NCBI GenBank assembly: GCA_963763885.1 | Contig: CAVXQD010000003.1 | Span: 310,001 to 374,000, forward strand | Length of the DNA: 64,000 nucleotides | Direction: 5' to 3' | Source of the DNA: JANNBN01 sp963763885 | GTDB lineage: Bacteria > Actinomycetota > Acidimicrobiia > Acidimicrobiales > JANYDT01 | Shown: piece by piece, positions 8,239-16,577 of the stretch | Layout: each line of letters starts with the position of its first letter | Numbering within the stretch: the first letter of the stretch is position 1 | Program-made: the position numbers and the translations under genes | The notes under the pieces: model-generated | The model's input: only the letters and a program-made list of their open reading frames with translations | What the model was told of the DNA's origin: nothing | The model's database searches: none

Positions 8239-10154
8239 GCACTGACAAGCCAGTGAGCACCGAAAAGGACGAGAAGCTTGCCCGCGAACAGATGATGCAG
8301 GCCCGCTCTGCCGCCCCTCCCGGGCCAGCTGGGCGCATGGCAACTGCTGGCATGCCTGCGGAGAAGTCGAAGGACTTCCGCGCAGCGGCGAAACGATTGG
8401 TGAGCCGCCTGCAGCCCGAGCGGACGGGTGTGTACGCCATCTTGTTGCTGGCCGTCACGTCCATGGGGTTGTCCGTCGCTGGGCCCAAGATCTTGGGTCG
8501 GGCCACCAACATCGTCTTCGACGGCATTCGTGGCAAAACAACTGGTGTCACCGGCGCTGCAGGGATCGACTTCAATCGACTGCACCGCGTTCTGTATCTA
8601 GCCGGTGCCTTGTATCTCATCTCCGTCGTGCTCCTGTGGCTGCAATCGTTCCTCCTCGCAGGGGTGGTTCAGCGGACCATGTTCCGTATGCGCGCAGAGG
8701 TAGAAGACAAACTGCATCGGCTCCCGCTTCAGTACGTGGACTCCCAGCCTCGCGGTGACTTGTTGAGCCGTGTCACTAACGACATCGACAACATTGCGCA
8801 GAGCCTGCAGCAGTCGGTCAGCATGCTTCTTACGTCTACCCTCACACTCGTAGGTGTGCTGGCAATGATGTTCTACATCTCTTGGATTCTTGCCCTCGTT
8901 GCGGCAGTCACCATTCCGGTGTCCATCTACGTGGTGAAGCTCGTCACGTCTCGCTCACGCACCCGTTTCATGGCCCAATGGCGCCACACGGGCGTACTGA
9001 ATGCACACATAGAAGAGGTGTTCACCGGCCATGCGTTGGTAAAGGCTTTCGGACGCCAACGTGAGGTGGAGGAGCGCTTTGATATGGAGAACGAGAAGCT
9101 CTACCGCGCCAGCTTCGGTGCACAGTCCATCTCGGGCGCAATTCAGCCGGCAATGAACTTCCTCTCCAACATCAACTACGTCGCCATCGCCGTGGTTGGT
9201 GGCTTGCGGGTTGCCTCGGGCACCATGACGCTTGGCGATGTTCAGGCGTTTATCCAGTACTCACGCCAGTTCGGCATGCCCCTCAGCCAGTTGGCGTCCA
9301 TGGCTAACGTGCTGCAGTCCGGCGTTGCGTCAGCGGAGCGGGTCTTCGAATTTCTCGACGCACCAGAAGAGCCCGCGGACACGTCCGTCGGTGAAAAGGC
9401 CGTGCCGCTGGGCCGAGTCGAGTTTGCAGACGTGTCGTTCTCGTACCGCACGGACAAGCCGCTCATCGAGCACCTCTCCCTCGTGGCAGAACCCGGCAAG
9501 ACCGTTGCCATCGTCGGCCCAACCGGCGCTGGCAAGACCACGCTTGTCAACCTGCTGATGCGTTTCTATGACCTGCAGGCCGGCAAGATTGTGCTCGACG
9601 GCCGTGACATTGCGTCCATGCCTCGAAGCGAACTGCGCAGTCAGATGGGCATGGTTTTACAGGACGCGTGGCTGTTCGGCGGAACCATCAGGGAGAACAT
9701 CCGTTATGGCAACCCCGACGCAACAGATGAAGACGTGATTGCCGCAGCCAAGGCAACGTATGTCCACCGCTTCGTGCGGACGCTGCCGCTGGGATACGAG
9801 ACTGTCATCGACGATTCCGGTTCGAACGTCAGTGCAGGTGAGCGTCAGCTCATCACCATCGCCCGAGCCTTCCTGGCTGACCCCACCATCTTGATCCTGG
9901 ACGAGGCAACCAGTTCCGTTGATACGCGCACCGAGGTACTCATCCAGCGGGCGATGGCTGCATTGCGCTCACGGCGAACCAGCTTTGTCATTGCGCACCG
10001 GCTGTCCACCATTCGCGATGCAGACACCATCTTGGTGATGGACGCCGGGCGCATCGTGGAACAGGGCACACACGAAGACCTGATTGCAACGGGCGGTGCG
10101 TACTTCACGTTATATAACTCGCAGTTCACAGAACCTGCAGATGCTGCTGCTTGA
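8235..10154 (+). CDS. ABC exporter half-transporter, catalytic partner
   Basis: 639 residues from ATG 8235, overlapping the previous stop. A charged N-terminal extension of about 60 residues precedes a six-helix transmembrane domain (about 70-375) and an ATPase domain. Walker A is GPTGAGKTT, Walker B ILILDEATSSVD with the catalytic Glu at 557, and the H-loop IAHRLST is normal. The signature is VSAGERQ instead of LSGGQ. Because each ATP site pairs one subunit's Walker motifs with the other's signature, this non-canonical signature joins the degenerate Walker B of the partner, leaving one fully canonical site. That complementarity strongly supports a heterodimer. Confidence 0.9.
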   Translation: MSTDKPVSTEKDEKLAREQMMQARSAAPPGPAGRMATAGMPAEKSKDFRAAAKRLVSRLQPERTGVYAILLLAVTSMGLSVAGPKILGRATNIVFDGIRGKTTGVTGAAGIDFNRLHRVLYLAGALYLISVVLLWLQSFLLAGVVQRTMFRMRAEVEDKLHRLPLQYVDSQPRGDLLSRVTNDIDNIAQSLQQSVSMLLTSTLTLVGVLAMMFYISWILALVAAVTIPVSIYVVKLVTSRSRTRFMAQWRHTGVLNAHIEEVFTGHALVKAFGRQREVEERFDMENEKLYRASFGAQSISGAIQPAMNFLSNINYVAIAVVGGLRVASGTMTLGDVQAFIQYSRQFGMPLSQLASMANVLQSGVASAERVFEFLDAPEEPADTSVGEKAVPLGRVEFADVSFSYRTDKPLIEHLSLVAEPGKTVAIVGPTGAGKTTLVNLLMRFYDLQAGKIVLDGRDIASMPRSELRSQMGMVLQDAWLFGGTIRENIRYGNPDATDEDVIAAAKATYVHRFVRTLPLGYETVIDDSGSNVSAGERQLITIARAFLADPTILILDEATSSVDTRTEVLIQRAMAALRSRRTSFVIAHRLSTIRDADTILVMDAGRIVEQGTHEDLIATGGAYFTLYNSQFTEPADAAA

Positions 10155-10174
10155 AATGTGAACAGAATGAATGC

Positions 10175-11299
10175 ATGGAGACCGTCGCAGAACGACCAGT
10201 GCCGCGGTGGCGACGATTCGGCGTCACCGACCGCGACGCGCAGCGCGCAGTACGGAGCGTCTGGTCAAGTCTCGACGATCCTCGCCGCGTCGTGTCCACC
10301 GTTGAGGTGTCCTCCAACGTCTCCACCAACAGGGTGTTCCTGCTCCGACTGAACGATGGCGTCAACGTCTTCGCCAAAGTCTCCAACTACGGATCGCCGT
10401 TTCTGTTCCGAGAAGACCATGACCGTGTGGCGCGGCTCATTGCAGCGTTCGATGGCACCCGGTATGAGGGATTCCTTGCAGCTCCGATAGCCAAAGAGGG
10501 CTTGGGATCACAACGTGTACATACGTATTTCGATGGGTCCGTGTGGGCCGTGCTGTATCAAGAGGTTGAGCGACGCGAGCATCTCCCGCGGATTCTTGAG
10601 GATGCTGACATTGAGTGTCTGGCTCGTGAGATGGCCCGCTTCCACGTTGCATGTGCAGACGCTACGGTCCAAGCTTGCATCCCGCGCACGTCAACATCGA
10701 TCGCCTCAGACGTGGTGCATCTGATTGACCTGGCGTCGGACCGCACGGCGTCTCGGACTTTGCAGCTGGACGCCGATGCGCTTGACCACCTTCGTCGGCA
10801 CGCCAACCGATTCCTGCTCTCGCTCGATGACCTTGGCTACGCCGACCTGCCCCGGGTGCCGGTGTTTGTGGACTGGAACCTTGGCAACTTCTCGGTGGAC
10901 CGAACCGCCGGCGGTGACGGACCGTTTCGTCTGTTCAGCCGCTGGGACTACGACTGGTTCCGAACAGATTCTGTGCTGCTTGACTTCTATTTTCTATCGA
11001 GAGTTTCTTCGCAGACCGGTGACCGGACTCGGTTTTCCTACGGGGTGCACACGCTGGCAGAGCCACGCTTCAGACGGTTTCTCGCTGCGTATCACGAGGT
11101 GTCTCCGCTGACTGAAGCCGACGTGGAGATGATCATCGAGACGTACCGGTTCTTCATCCTTCATCACGTGATTTCTGTCGGCGATCACTTCTTTCGTCCT
11201 GAACTGTGGGACACGTTTCGCCGTGACGCCGTGACTAACGGCCTGCCATCAATTGATTCGTTCGATCGCCGCCCCTTGTTGCAAGCCATTCGTCCCTGA
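10175..11299 (+). CDS. Phosphotransferase, aminoglycoside/choline-kinase-like fold
   Basis: About 374 residues from ATG 10175; a TTG at 10151 overlapping the ABC stop would add 8 residues. The N-terminal lobe has NVSTNRVFLLRL and FAKVSNYGSP, with a Lys where the ATP-binding Lys is expected. The catalytic loop is FVDWNLGN, a variant of HxDxxxxN with Trp-Asn around the Asp, and a WDYDWFRTD motif takes the place of the metal-binding DFG. This is the APH/homoserine-kinase-like layout. The position directly behind a MarR-ABC-ABC operon suggests it may modify the exported compound or be a resistance factor, but no substrate can be read from the sequence. Confidence 0.7.
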   Translation: METVAERPVPRWRRFGVTDRDAQRAVRSVWSSLDDPRRVVSTVEVSSNVSTNRVFLLRLNDGVNVFAKVSNYGSPFLFREDHDRVARLIAAFDGTRYEGFLAAPIAKEGLGSQRVHTYFDGSVWAVLYQEVERREHLPRILEDADIECLAREMARFHVACADATVQACIPRTSTSIASDVVHLIDLASDRTASRTLQLDADALDHLRRHANRFLLSLDDLGYADLPRVPVFVDWNLGNFSVDRTAGGDGPFRLFSRWDYDWFRTDSVLLDFYFLSRVSSQTGDRTRFSYGVHTLAEPRFRRFLAAYHEVSPLTEADVEMIIETYRFFILHHVISVGDHFFRPELWDTFRRDAVTNGLPSIDSFDRRPLLQAIRP

Positions 11300-11734
11300 C
11301 ACTTTTCTGCGGAGTGGCTCGATCTGCACCACGTACTCGCCAAGTCGAGCGGCAACGTCGATGGCACTGTCCAAGGATTCGGGCGGAAGGTCCCAGCACT
11401 CAGAGATTCGTGTCCACCCGCGCCGACCAATGAACGGTCCGGCCTGCGCTGCCTTTCCAAGTGCGGGACGCCAGTGGTCTGCTTGTGAGACCAGGCTCTG
11501 AAGCAACTTCTCGTTGAGTTCCGCAATGGGATGCTCGGAGTGGAATCCGATTTCCACGACCACCTCACCGCTCGGCTGCGCCCGGATCAACTGCGCCTCG
11601 TAGTGCTCACGCAGCGAATCCCCAAACCACACCTTGACCCCGTTGCGGTGAGCGAAGGTTCGCAGGTCCGGCCCGGCCCCGACAACGATTCCTTCGACAG
11701 CGTTGCGCACCTGTGCAAAGAACCACGCATCCAC
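11249..11734 (-). CDS. Conserved-looking hypothetical protein
   Basis: About 161 residues if started at GTG 11734 (the frame is open to 11911, but that would run into the UspA-like gene on the other strand). The protein is soluble, with a DAWFFAQVRNAVEGIVVG start, an EVVVEIGFHSEHP core strand segment and a Trp/Arg-rich C-terminal half. No signal peptide or membrane segment is seen, and I recognise no family. It overlaps the 3' end of the phosphotransferase gene by about 50 bases tail to tail, so its last residues are read from sequence constrained by two genes. Codon use looks like its neighbours. Confidence 0.6.
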   Translation of the reverse strand: MDAWFFAQVRNAVEGIVVGAGPDLRTFAHRNGVKVWFGDSLREHYEAQLIRAQPSGEVVVEIGFHSEHPIAELNEKLLQSLVSQADHWRPALGKAAQAGPFIGRRGWTRISECWDLPPESLDSAIDVAARLGEYVVQIEPLRRKVSGTNGLQQGAAIERIN

Positions 11735-11824
11735 GCTCGCATCGTATGGGTTTCCTATGGAGCATTTGTCAGCAAAAGGCGTTTCGGTCGTCTGTTGTTG
11801 CACGCTTTGGGGTAGAACCTCAAC

Positions 11825-12259
11825 ATGAAGACACTGATTGCAGTCGACACGAGTGAAACCGCTTCGTGGATCGCTGACGAAGCTCGCAAGTTGTTTCCAA
11901 CGGCAGAGCATTTTGTCGTCAGCGCGGCGTCGGTTGCGCCGATGCTTTTCAGCGACCCCATCGGTGGTGGTGGCTTTGCAGCGATACCCACCGAAGCAGC
12001 GCTCATTGCTTCAGAAGACAACGCAGACCGGGCGATCTCTGAGGCAAAGGCCCATCTTGGCAACGTCGAATCTTCCGTCGAGATCGGCCCAGCTGGACAG
12101 GTCATCTGCGAACAGGCGGCGTCGCACAACATCGATGTGATCGTTGTCGGACGTCGCACCAAGAACTGGCTCTCCAAGCTCTTCGATCCAGCGGTCTCTG
12201 ACTACGTGATTGCACATGCGCCGTGCGCAGTGCTTGTGGTGCGCGAGCCGCATCCATGA
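11825..12259 (+). CDS. Universal stress protein (UspA-like)
   Basis: 144 residues with the UspA fold: start MKTLIAVDTSETA, central helices, and a late IDVIVVGRR strand-turn followed by HAPCAVLVVRE. The usual ATP-binding signature G-x2-G-x9-G-(S/T) is not intact: after VVGRR comes TKNWLSKLFDPAVSD without the second glycine group. It therefore probably belongs to the non-ATP-binding branch. It overlaps the downstream selenoprotein-like gene by 4 bases (ATGA), so the two are translated together. Its ATG is about 90 bp from the divergent hypothetical gene. Confidence 0.85.
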   Translation: MKTLIAVDTSETASWIADEARKLFPTAEHFVVSAASVAPMLFSDPIGGGGFAAIPTEAALIASEDNADRAISEAKAHLGNVESSVEIGPAGQVICEQAASHNIDVIVVGRRTKNWLSKLFDPAVSDYVIAHAPCAVLVVREPHP

Positions 12260-13407
12260 ATGGTGATCAGGCCATGCGAGCCCACGCTGCAACGCTGCCG
12301 GCGCCGGAGTTTCCGCATCCAGCATGGGTGACACCCAAGCCGTTGGCTCAGTCACGCGTTGCCATCGTCACTTCTGCCGCGTTATACGCCAGCGGCGATC
12401 AACAGTTCGCCGCTGGTGACACAGGGTTTCGGCTGATCGACCGGGAACGGCGAGACCTGGTGATGGGACATTGGAGCCCCAACTTCGACCACGTTGGCTT
12501 TGCGTTGGACCTCAACGTTGTGTACCCCATCGACCGTCTCGAGGAGTTGGCGCAGCAGGGTGTGATCGGCAGCGTTGCGCCACGTCATGTGTCCTTCGCA
12601 GGGAACCAGCCAGACGACGTCGCAACCATCCGCCTGGACTCTGGCCCAGCTGCGGCGGCGGCGCTGCTCCACGACGGTGTGGACGTGGTGTTGCTTACAC
12701 CTGTTTGACCACTCTGTACGCGCACCGTGAGTGTGCTTGCGCATGTGTTTGAAGCCGCTGGAATTGCCACGGTGGTGTTGTCCTCCGTTAGGGAGATGGC
12801 TGCCAAGGTTTCGCCGCCTCGGGTGTTGCATTGCGAGTTCCCGTTAGGCCGACCGCTTGGAAAACCGGGCGACGCGGCGTTTCAACACGACGTTCTCGGG
12901 CGGGCGTTCGCGTTGCTCGAAACGGCCTCGGGTCCGGTGTTCACGGAGTATCCCGAGGTGATCGAAGCCGAGGATCAACCCGTTGCGTGCGCACTGCCTC
13001 CTCGATACGACCCGACCTTGCCTGCTGCTGTTGATGAAGCACGTGGCCTGCGTCGGGCCTATGACCGCGCCGTGGCGAAACGTGGGGCCACCTCTGTGGG
13101 CCGTGTGATGACCGCCGACGAGGTGCCAGCAGTGGTGGGGTTGCTGCAGGAGATCGCTGATGGAGTGGATTGGAAATCAGTCACGTTGCCCGGCACTACG
13201 ACGGCTGTCTGCCACGACATTCGTACGTACTACGAAGAGGCTGCGTTGGAGTTGGTCGACGGTCCTGCACCGGGTGCACGCGCCATGGAGGACTGGTTCT
13301 TCGAGAAGACCGAAGCCGGCCGGACCATGCTTGCGGCTCGTGCTGCGATGCGCGAAGCCGGTGCCAAGTTCCCGGTGTGGTTTTACATGGTGCCAGGGCA
13401 TCGCTGA
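12256..13407 (+). CDS. GrdB/PrdB-family selenoprotein candidate (UGA read as Sec at residue 151)
   Basis: One frame runs from ATG 12256 (overlapping the UspA stop) to 13407, 383 residues, interrupted only by TGA at 12706-12708. The two halves form a single glycine/sarcosine/betaine/D-proline reductase component B-like protein. Before the TGA is GVDVVLLTPV and after it PLCTRTVSVLAHVFEAAGI, so reading TGA as Sec gives UxxCTR, the same arrangement as GrdB (UGTCTR) and PrdB. A SECIS-like hairpin follows. The N-terminal half has RVAIVTSAALY and the C-terminal half a conserved redox/thiol-reductase-type helical domain. The expected role is selenol-based reduction of a C-N or related bond. The substrate is unknown. 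The FGE gene starts 19 bases after the stop. No selA/B/C/D gene is in the window. Confidence 0.82.
12720..12736 (+). promoter_or_regulatory. Bacterial SECIS-like hairpin
   Basis: GCGCAC (12720-12725) pairs with GTGTGC (12731-12736) through five Watson-Crick pairs and one G-U, closing the 5-nt loop CGTGA. The loop begins 17 nt after the TGA and has G at its second position. This fits the bacterial SECIS rules: spacing about 16-37 nt, loop of 3-14 nt, G in the first two loop bases. It would bind SelB in the coding region. Confidence 0.65.
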
Positions 13408-13426
13408 GCTGGGCAACACTTGGAAC

Positions 13427-14374
13427 ATGTCGAGTTGCTGTTCTCCGTCACGTGAACCCGATTCGTCTGGTGCGGCGCCCACGCCGTCATCACCGGCGGC
13501 CTCGGGGTCGAACTCCTCGGGCTCGGCCGCCACTCGACACCTGACCTCGCTTGTTTCGTTGCCTGGCGGAGAGTTCACCATGGGCGAAGCTGAGCCCATG
13601 GCTTACCCCGGCGATGGTGAAGCCCCGGCATATGCAAGCGTGGCGCCCTTTTCCATCGGTGCGACAACCGTTACCACCGCCGCGTTTGCTGCGTTCATCG
13701 CAGACACCGGATACGTCACCGATGCGGAACGTTACGAGTGGTCCTTTGTTTTCGGCGGACTGCTCCCAGATGATTTCGCCGAGACCCGCGGCGTGGTCGG
13801 CGCCGAGTGGTGGCGGCAGGTGTTTGGGGCTACATGGCGAACCCCGGAAGGCCCGCAGTCATCAAGTGCTACGCGCGCGGATCATCCAGTTGTGCACGTC
13901 AGCTTCAACGACGCAAAGGCCTATGCGACTTGGTCCGAGACACGTCTTCCAACCGAGGCCGAATGGGAGTTTGCGGCTCGCGCCGGATCAACCACCACGT
14001 GGCCATGGGGCAATGAATTGGAACCGGCGGGGGAGCAGCGAATGAACGTGTTCCAAGGAACGTTCCCGCACACCAACACGGCTGCCGACGGATGGGCGGG
14101 GACATGCCCGGCCGATGCCTTTGTTCCGAACGAGTTTGGGATGTTCAACATGGTTGGCAACGTGTGGGAGTGGACGGCGGATGGCTTCACGGCGACGGAA
14201 CGCCATGTGGCTGCCAAACCCAACACGCCAGTCCTGCTGAAGGGCGGATCGTTCCTCTGCCATGCCTCTTATTGTCGAAGGTATCGACCCGCAGCACGCA
14301 TGGGTTCTGCTGCGGACAGCTCATCAAGCAACATGGGCTTCAGAGTGGCCGCTGACTTCCTGACTTCCTGCTGA
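13427..14374 (+). CDS. Formylglycine-generating enzyme (sulfatase-modifying factor 1 family)
   Basis: 315 residues from ATG 13427. FGE oxidises Cys in CxPxR motifs of sulfatases to formylglycine using copper and O2. Seen: LPGGEFTMGEAEPM start of the fold, HPVVHVSFNDAKAY, RLPTEAEWEFAARAG, NMVGNVWEWT, GGSFLCHASYCRRYR and SSNMGFR. The two catalytic/copper cysteines are present at about 278 and 283, spaced as Cys336/Cys341 in human FGE, so this is a true FGE and not a generic SUMF1-domain protein. Oddly, the extreme N-terminus reads MSSCCSPSR, itself a CxPxR sulfatase-type motif, followed by a low-complexity Ser/Pro/Ala linker of about 30 residues. No sulfatase gene is in the window. It sits directly behind the selenoprotein gene. 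Confidence 0.9.
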   Translation: MSSCCSPSREPDSSGAAPTPSSPAASGSNSSGSAATRHLTSLVSLPGGEFTMGEAEPMAYPGDGEAPAYASVAPFSIGATTVTTAAFAAFIADTGYVTDAERYEWSFVFGGLLPDDFAETRGVVGAEWWRQVFGATWRTPEGPQSSSATRADHPVVHVSFNDAKAYATWSETRLPTEAEWEFAARAGSTTTWPWGNELEPAGEQRMNVFQGTFPHTNTAADGWAGTCPADAFVPNEFGMFNMVGNVWEWTADGFTATERHVAAKPNTPVLLKGGSFLCHASYCRRYRPAARMGSAADSSSSNMGFRVAADFLTSC

Positions 14375-14406
14375 TCTACGCGCACCGCCTGACCTACCGG
14401 TGCCGT

Positions 14407-15483
14407 CTACTCGCCGACAAAACCCGGCCAGTTTCCCATGTAGCCGACGAATGCTTCGGACAGGCCTTCCTCGTGAAGCACCTGGCGAGGCACGGGAAGT
14501 GCCCTGACCATGAACTGGTCATCCTTCGTTGCGAGCACTGGAAAGTTGTGGTGGAGCACTGCGCCACGGCCGATGACAACCATGTCTGCGCCAGCATCCA
14601 CAGCCCCTTGGCACGCTTGTGCGCCGTATAGCTTGCCCGCAACGGCCATCTTGGTTGCGCCTCGGTCGATGGCTGCAAACGCATCAATGAGCCGTGTGTC
14701 CTGAAAGTCAGCGTCGATACCTTTTTTGAACACATCCCACAAAGACAGGTCGATGAAATCCACCTGATGCGAAGCAACCAGTTGCTCGTAGACGCGGATG
14801 ATCTCTGCGGTGGCAAGGCCGAACCGTTCAGGTGATAAGCGCACAGACAGATTGAAGTCTGCGCCGCAACGTGACCGAATGCCAGTGACGATGTCAAACA
14901 ACAAACGGGATCGATTCTCCAGCGCACCGCCGTATTGATCCGTGCGACGGTTTGTCTCGGCGGACAGAAACTGGCAGATGACGTAGTCATGCGCGCCGTG
15001 CAGTTCGACGCCCTGGAAGCCTGCCTGCTCGCAACGCACTGCTGCAGTGATGAAGTCTTCGGTGAGCTGTTCCACCTCGGCGGTGGTGAGCTCTCTGGCG
15101 CCGGTACCCGGGTCCTCCGAAGGGCAAACGGGCGCCTCGCCAACGAGGTCAGCCGGTGATCGTCGGCCCGCGTGATGCAGCTGCACGATGGCAATCGAGT
15201 CCTCCTCCTTTATCGCCGTAGCGAGCCGGGTCAGGCCGGGGATGTGCATGTCGTCGAAGCAGCCCAGTTGTCCGGGAAACCCTTGGCCAACAGCCTGTAC
15301 ATAGCTGGCGCACGTCATGGTCAAGCCAAAGCCGCCCTCGGCGCGCATGGTCAGCCAGTGGAACTCGTCATCGCTGAGGGTGCCATCGGGATGGCTCTGG
15401 CAATTGGTCAACGGCGCGAGCATGAAACGGTTCTTCATGCTGGGGCCGCGGGAGAAGTCGACGCGCGCGATAAGAGATGTCAC
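14407..15483 (-). CDS. NADH:flavin oxidoreductase (Old Yellow Enzyme family)
   Basis: 358 residues, GTG start. FMN-dependent TIM barrel: NRFMLAPLTNC at the FMN site, MTCASYVQ, QLHHAGRR, then GVELHGAHDYVICQFLSAETNRRTD interrupted by the usual catalytic His/Asn region and YGGALENRSR. SVRLSPE and the C-terminal DMVVIGRG phosphate-binding loop complete the family pattern. OYE enzymes reduce activated C=C bonds of enones with NAD(P)H. It heads a set of minus-strand oxidoreductases (aldo/keto reductase, 2OG oxygenase) but is separated from them by short gaps without overlaps, so co-transcription is possible but not certain. It converges on FGE with 32 bp between stops. Confidence 0.9.
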   Translation of the reverse strand: MTSLIARVDFSRGPSMKNRFMLAPLTNCQSHPDGTLSDDEFHWLTMRAEGGFGLTMTCASYVQAVGQGFPGQLGCFDDMHIPGLTRLATAIKEEDSIAIVQLHHAGRRSPADLVGEAPVCPSEDPGTGARELTTAEVEQLTEDFITAAVRCEQAGFQGVELHGAHDYVICQFLSAETNRRTDQYGGALENRSRLLFDIVTGIRSRCGADFNLSVRLSPERFGLATAEIIRVYEQLVASHQVDFIDLSLWDVFKKGIDADFQDTRLIDAFAAIDRGATKMAVAGKLYGAQACQGAVDAGADMVVIGRGAVLHHNFPVLATKDDQFMVRALPVPRQVLHEEGLSEAFVGYMGNWPGFVGE

Positions 15484-15519
15484 CTGTTCAGTATTGCGCT
15501 TCGCGGTTGGTCCGACTGA

Positions 15520-16545
15520 CTACGGTGCGGCGAACTCTTCGGTATCGATGGTGCGCTGCTGCGCCGCGGGGTACCGAGGACCGGCGATGGTGTTTTGGTT
15601 GATGAGGCCGTTGACGGCTGCGATGACGTCTGCGGATGGACGCCAGTCCGACCGTGCCATGTTCTCTTCCAGGTGGTCAATGTTGGCGGTTCCGGGAATC
15701 ACCACGATGTGTTCGGCCTGTGCCAAGACCCAGCCGAGCGACAGCTGGGCTGGCGTGACTCCGGCCTGTTGAGCGATCGCGTTGAACGAGTCGATCAGGG
15801 CCAGGTTGTGTGTCCAGTTGTCTCCAACGAATCGTGGCCACGTCTTGCGGAGGTCCGTATCGGGCAGAGCCGAAGGATCACGGAGACCGTTGGCAAGAAT
15901 GCCCCGGGCCACTGGTGAGAACGCAACAAACGTCACGCCAAGTTCTTTGCACGTCTCCAACACGGAGATCTCGGGGTTACGTGTGGTGGGCGAATACTCG
16001 GTCTGCAGCGCAGCAATTGGATGAACCGCGTGCGCGGCTCGGAGCGTTTCCGAGGACATCTCAGACAGACCAATGGAGCGGATCTTTCCAGCAGCGACCA
16101 ACTCGCTGAGCGCTCCAACTGATTCCTCGATTGGAATCGTGAAGTCACGACGATGCAGGTAGTAAAGGTCGATATGATCGGTTTGCAGTTTGGTGAGGCT
16201 TTCGTCGCAGGCGGCCTTGATGACCTCCGGCCGGCAATCGATGCGGCGCGTGTCGCCGTCGACGAAGATGCCGGTCTTTGATGCGAGGAAGAACTCGTTG
16301 CGGCGCTTGCTGAGTGTGTTGCCGATCAGCTCCTCGTTCTTGCCGACCCCATAGATGCGAGCCGTGTCCAGGTTGTCGTATCCAATGTCCAGTGCGCGGT
16401 GCAGCAGCTTTGCGCCTTCCTCTGCCGTGGGTGGCTTCCCGTACGCCCAGCTGAGCGACATGCAGCCAAGCCCAACGGGGTTGACCTGCTGACCGTTCAA
16501 GGGCCTGGTAGGGGCAGAGGGTGTCGCGTTGGTGTCGCTTGGCAT
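15520..16545 (-). CDS. Aldo/keto reductase
   Basis: 341 residues from ATG 16545 (a TTG one codon earlier is also possible). NADPH-dependent (beta/alpha)8 reductase: VGLGCMSLS, catalytic Asp and Tyr in DTARIYG, Lys in ASKTG, and His in LYYLHR form the AKR tetrad. IRSIGLSEMS and the C-terminal VVIPGTANIDHLEENM provide the coenzyme-phosphate region. This is most like the AKR13/YakC-type subgroup. It lies 36 bp upstream of the OYE gene on the same strand, so it may share a transcript. The carbonyl substrate is unknown. Confidence 0.9.
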   Translation of the reverse strand: MPSDTNATPSAPTRPLNGQQVNPVGLGCMSLSWAYGKPPTAEEGAKLLHRALDIGYDNLDTARIYGVGKNEELIGNTLSKRRNEFFLASKTGIFVDGDTRRIDCRPEVIKAACDESLTKLQTDHIDLYYLHRRDFTIPIEESVGALSELVAAGKIRSIGLSEMSSETLRAAHAVHPIAALQTEYSPTTRNPEISVLETCKELGVTFVAFSPVARGILANGLRDPSALPDTDLRKTWPRFVGDNWTHNLALIDSFNAIAQQAGVTPAQLSLGWVLAQAEHIVVIPGTANIDHLEENMARSDWRPSADVIAAVNGLINQNTIAGPRYPAAQQRTIDTEEFAAP

Positions 16546-16577
16546 CAACTCAATCTACGCACCTGGGCTTCGTGCAC

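Noticed and set aside
12727..13407. A separate GTG-start gene downstream of a short gene ending at 12708
   Set aside because: It has no ribosome site, begins 18 bases after the stop in the same frame, and the two parts form one known family with the break at its Sec site.
13160..13426. Longer N-terminus for the formylglycine-generating enzyme
   Set aside because: It would lie wholly inside the selenoprotein gene and is Arg/Trp-rich shadow sequence; ATG 13427 fits the end of the upstream gene.
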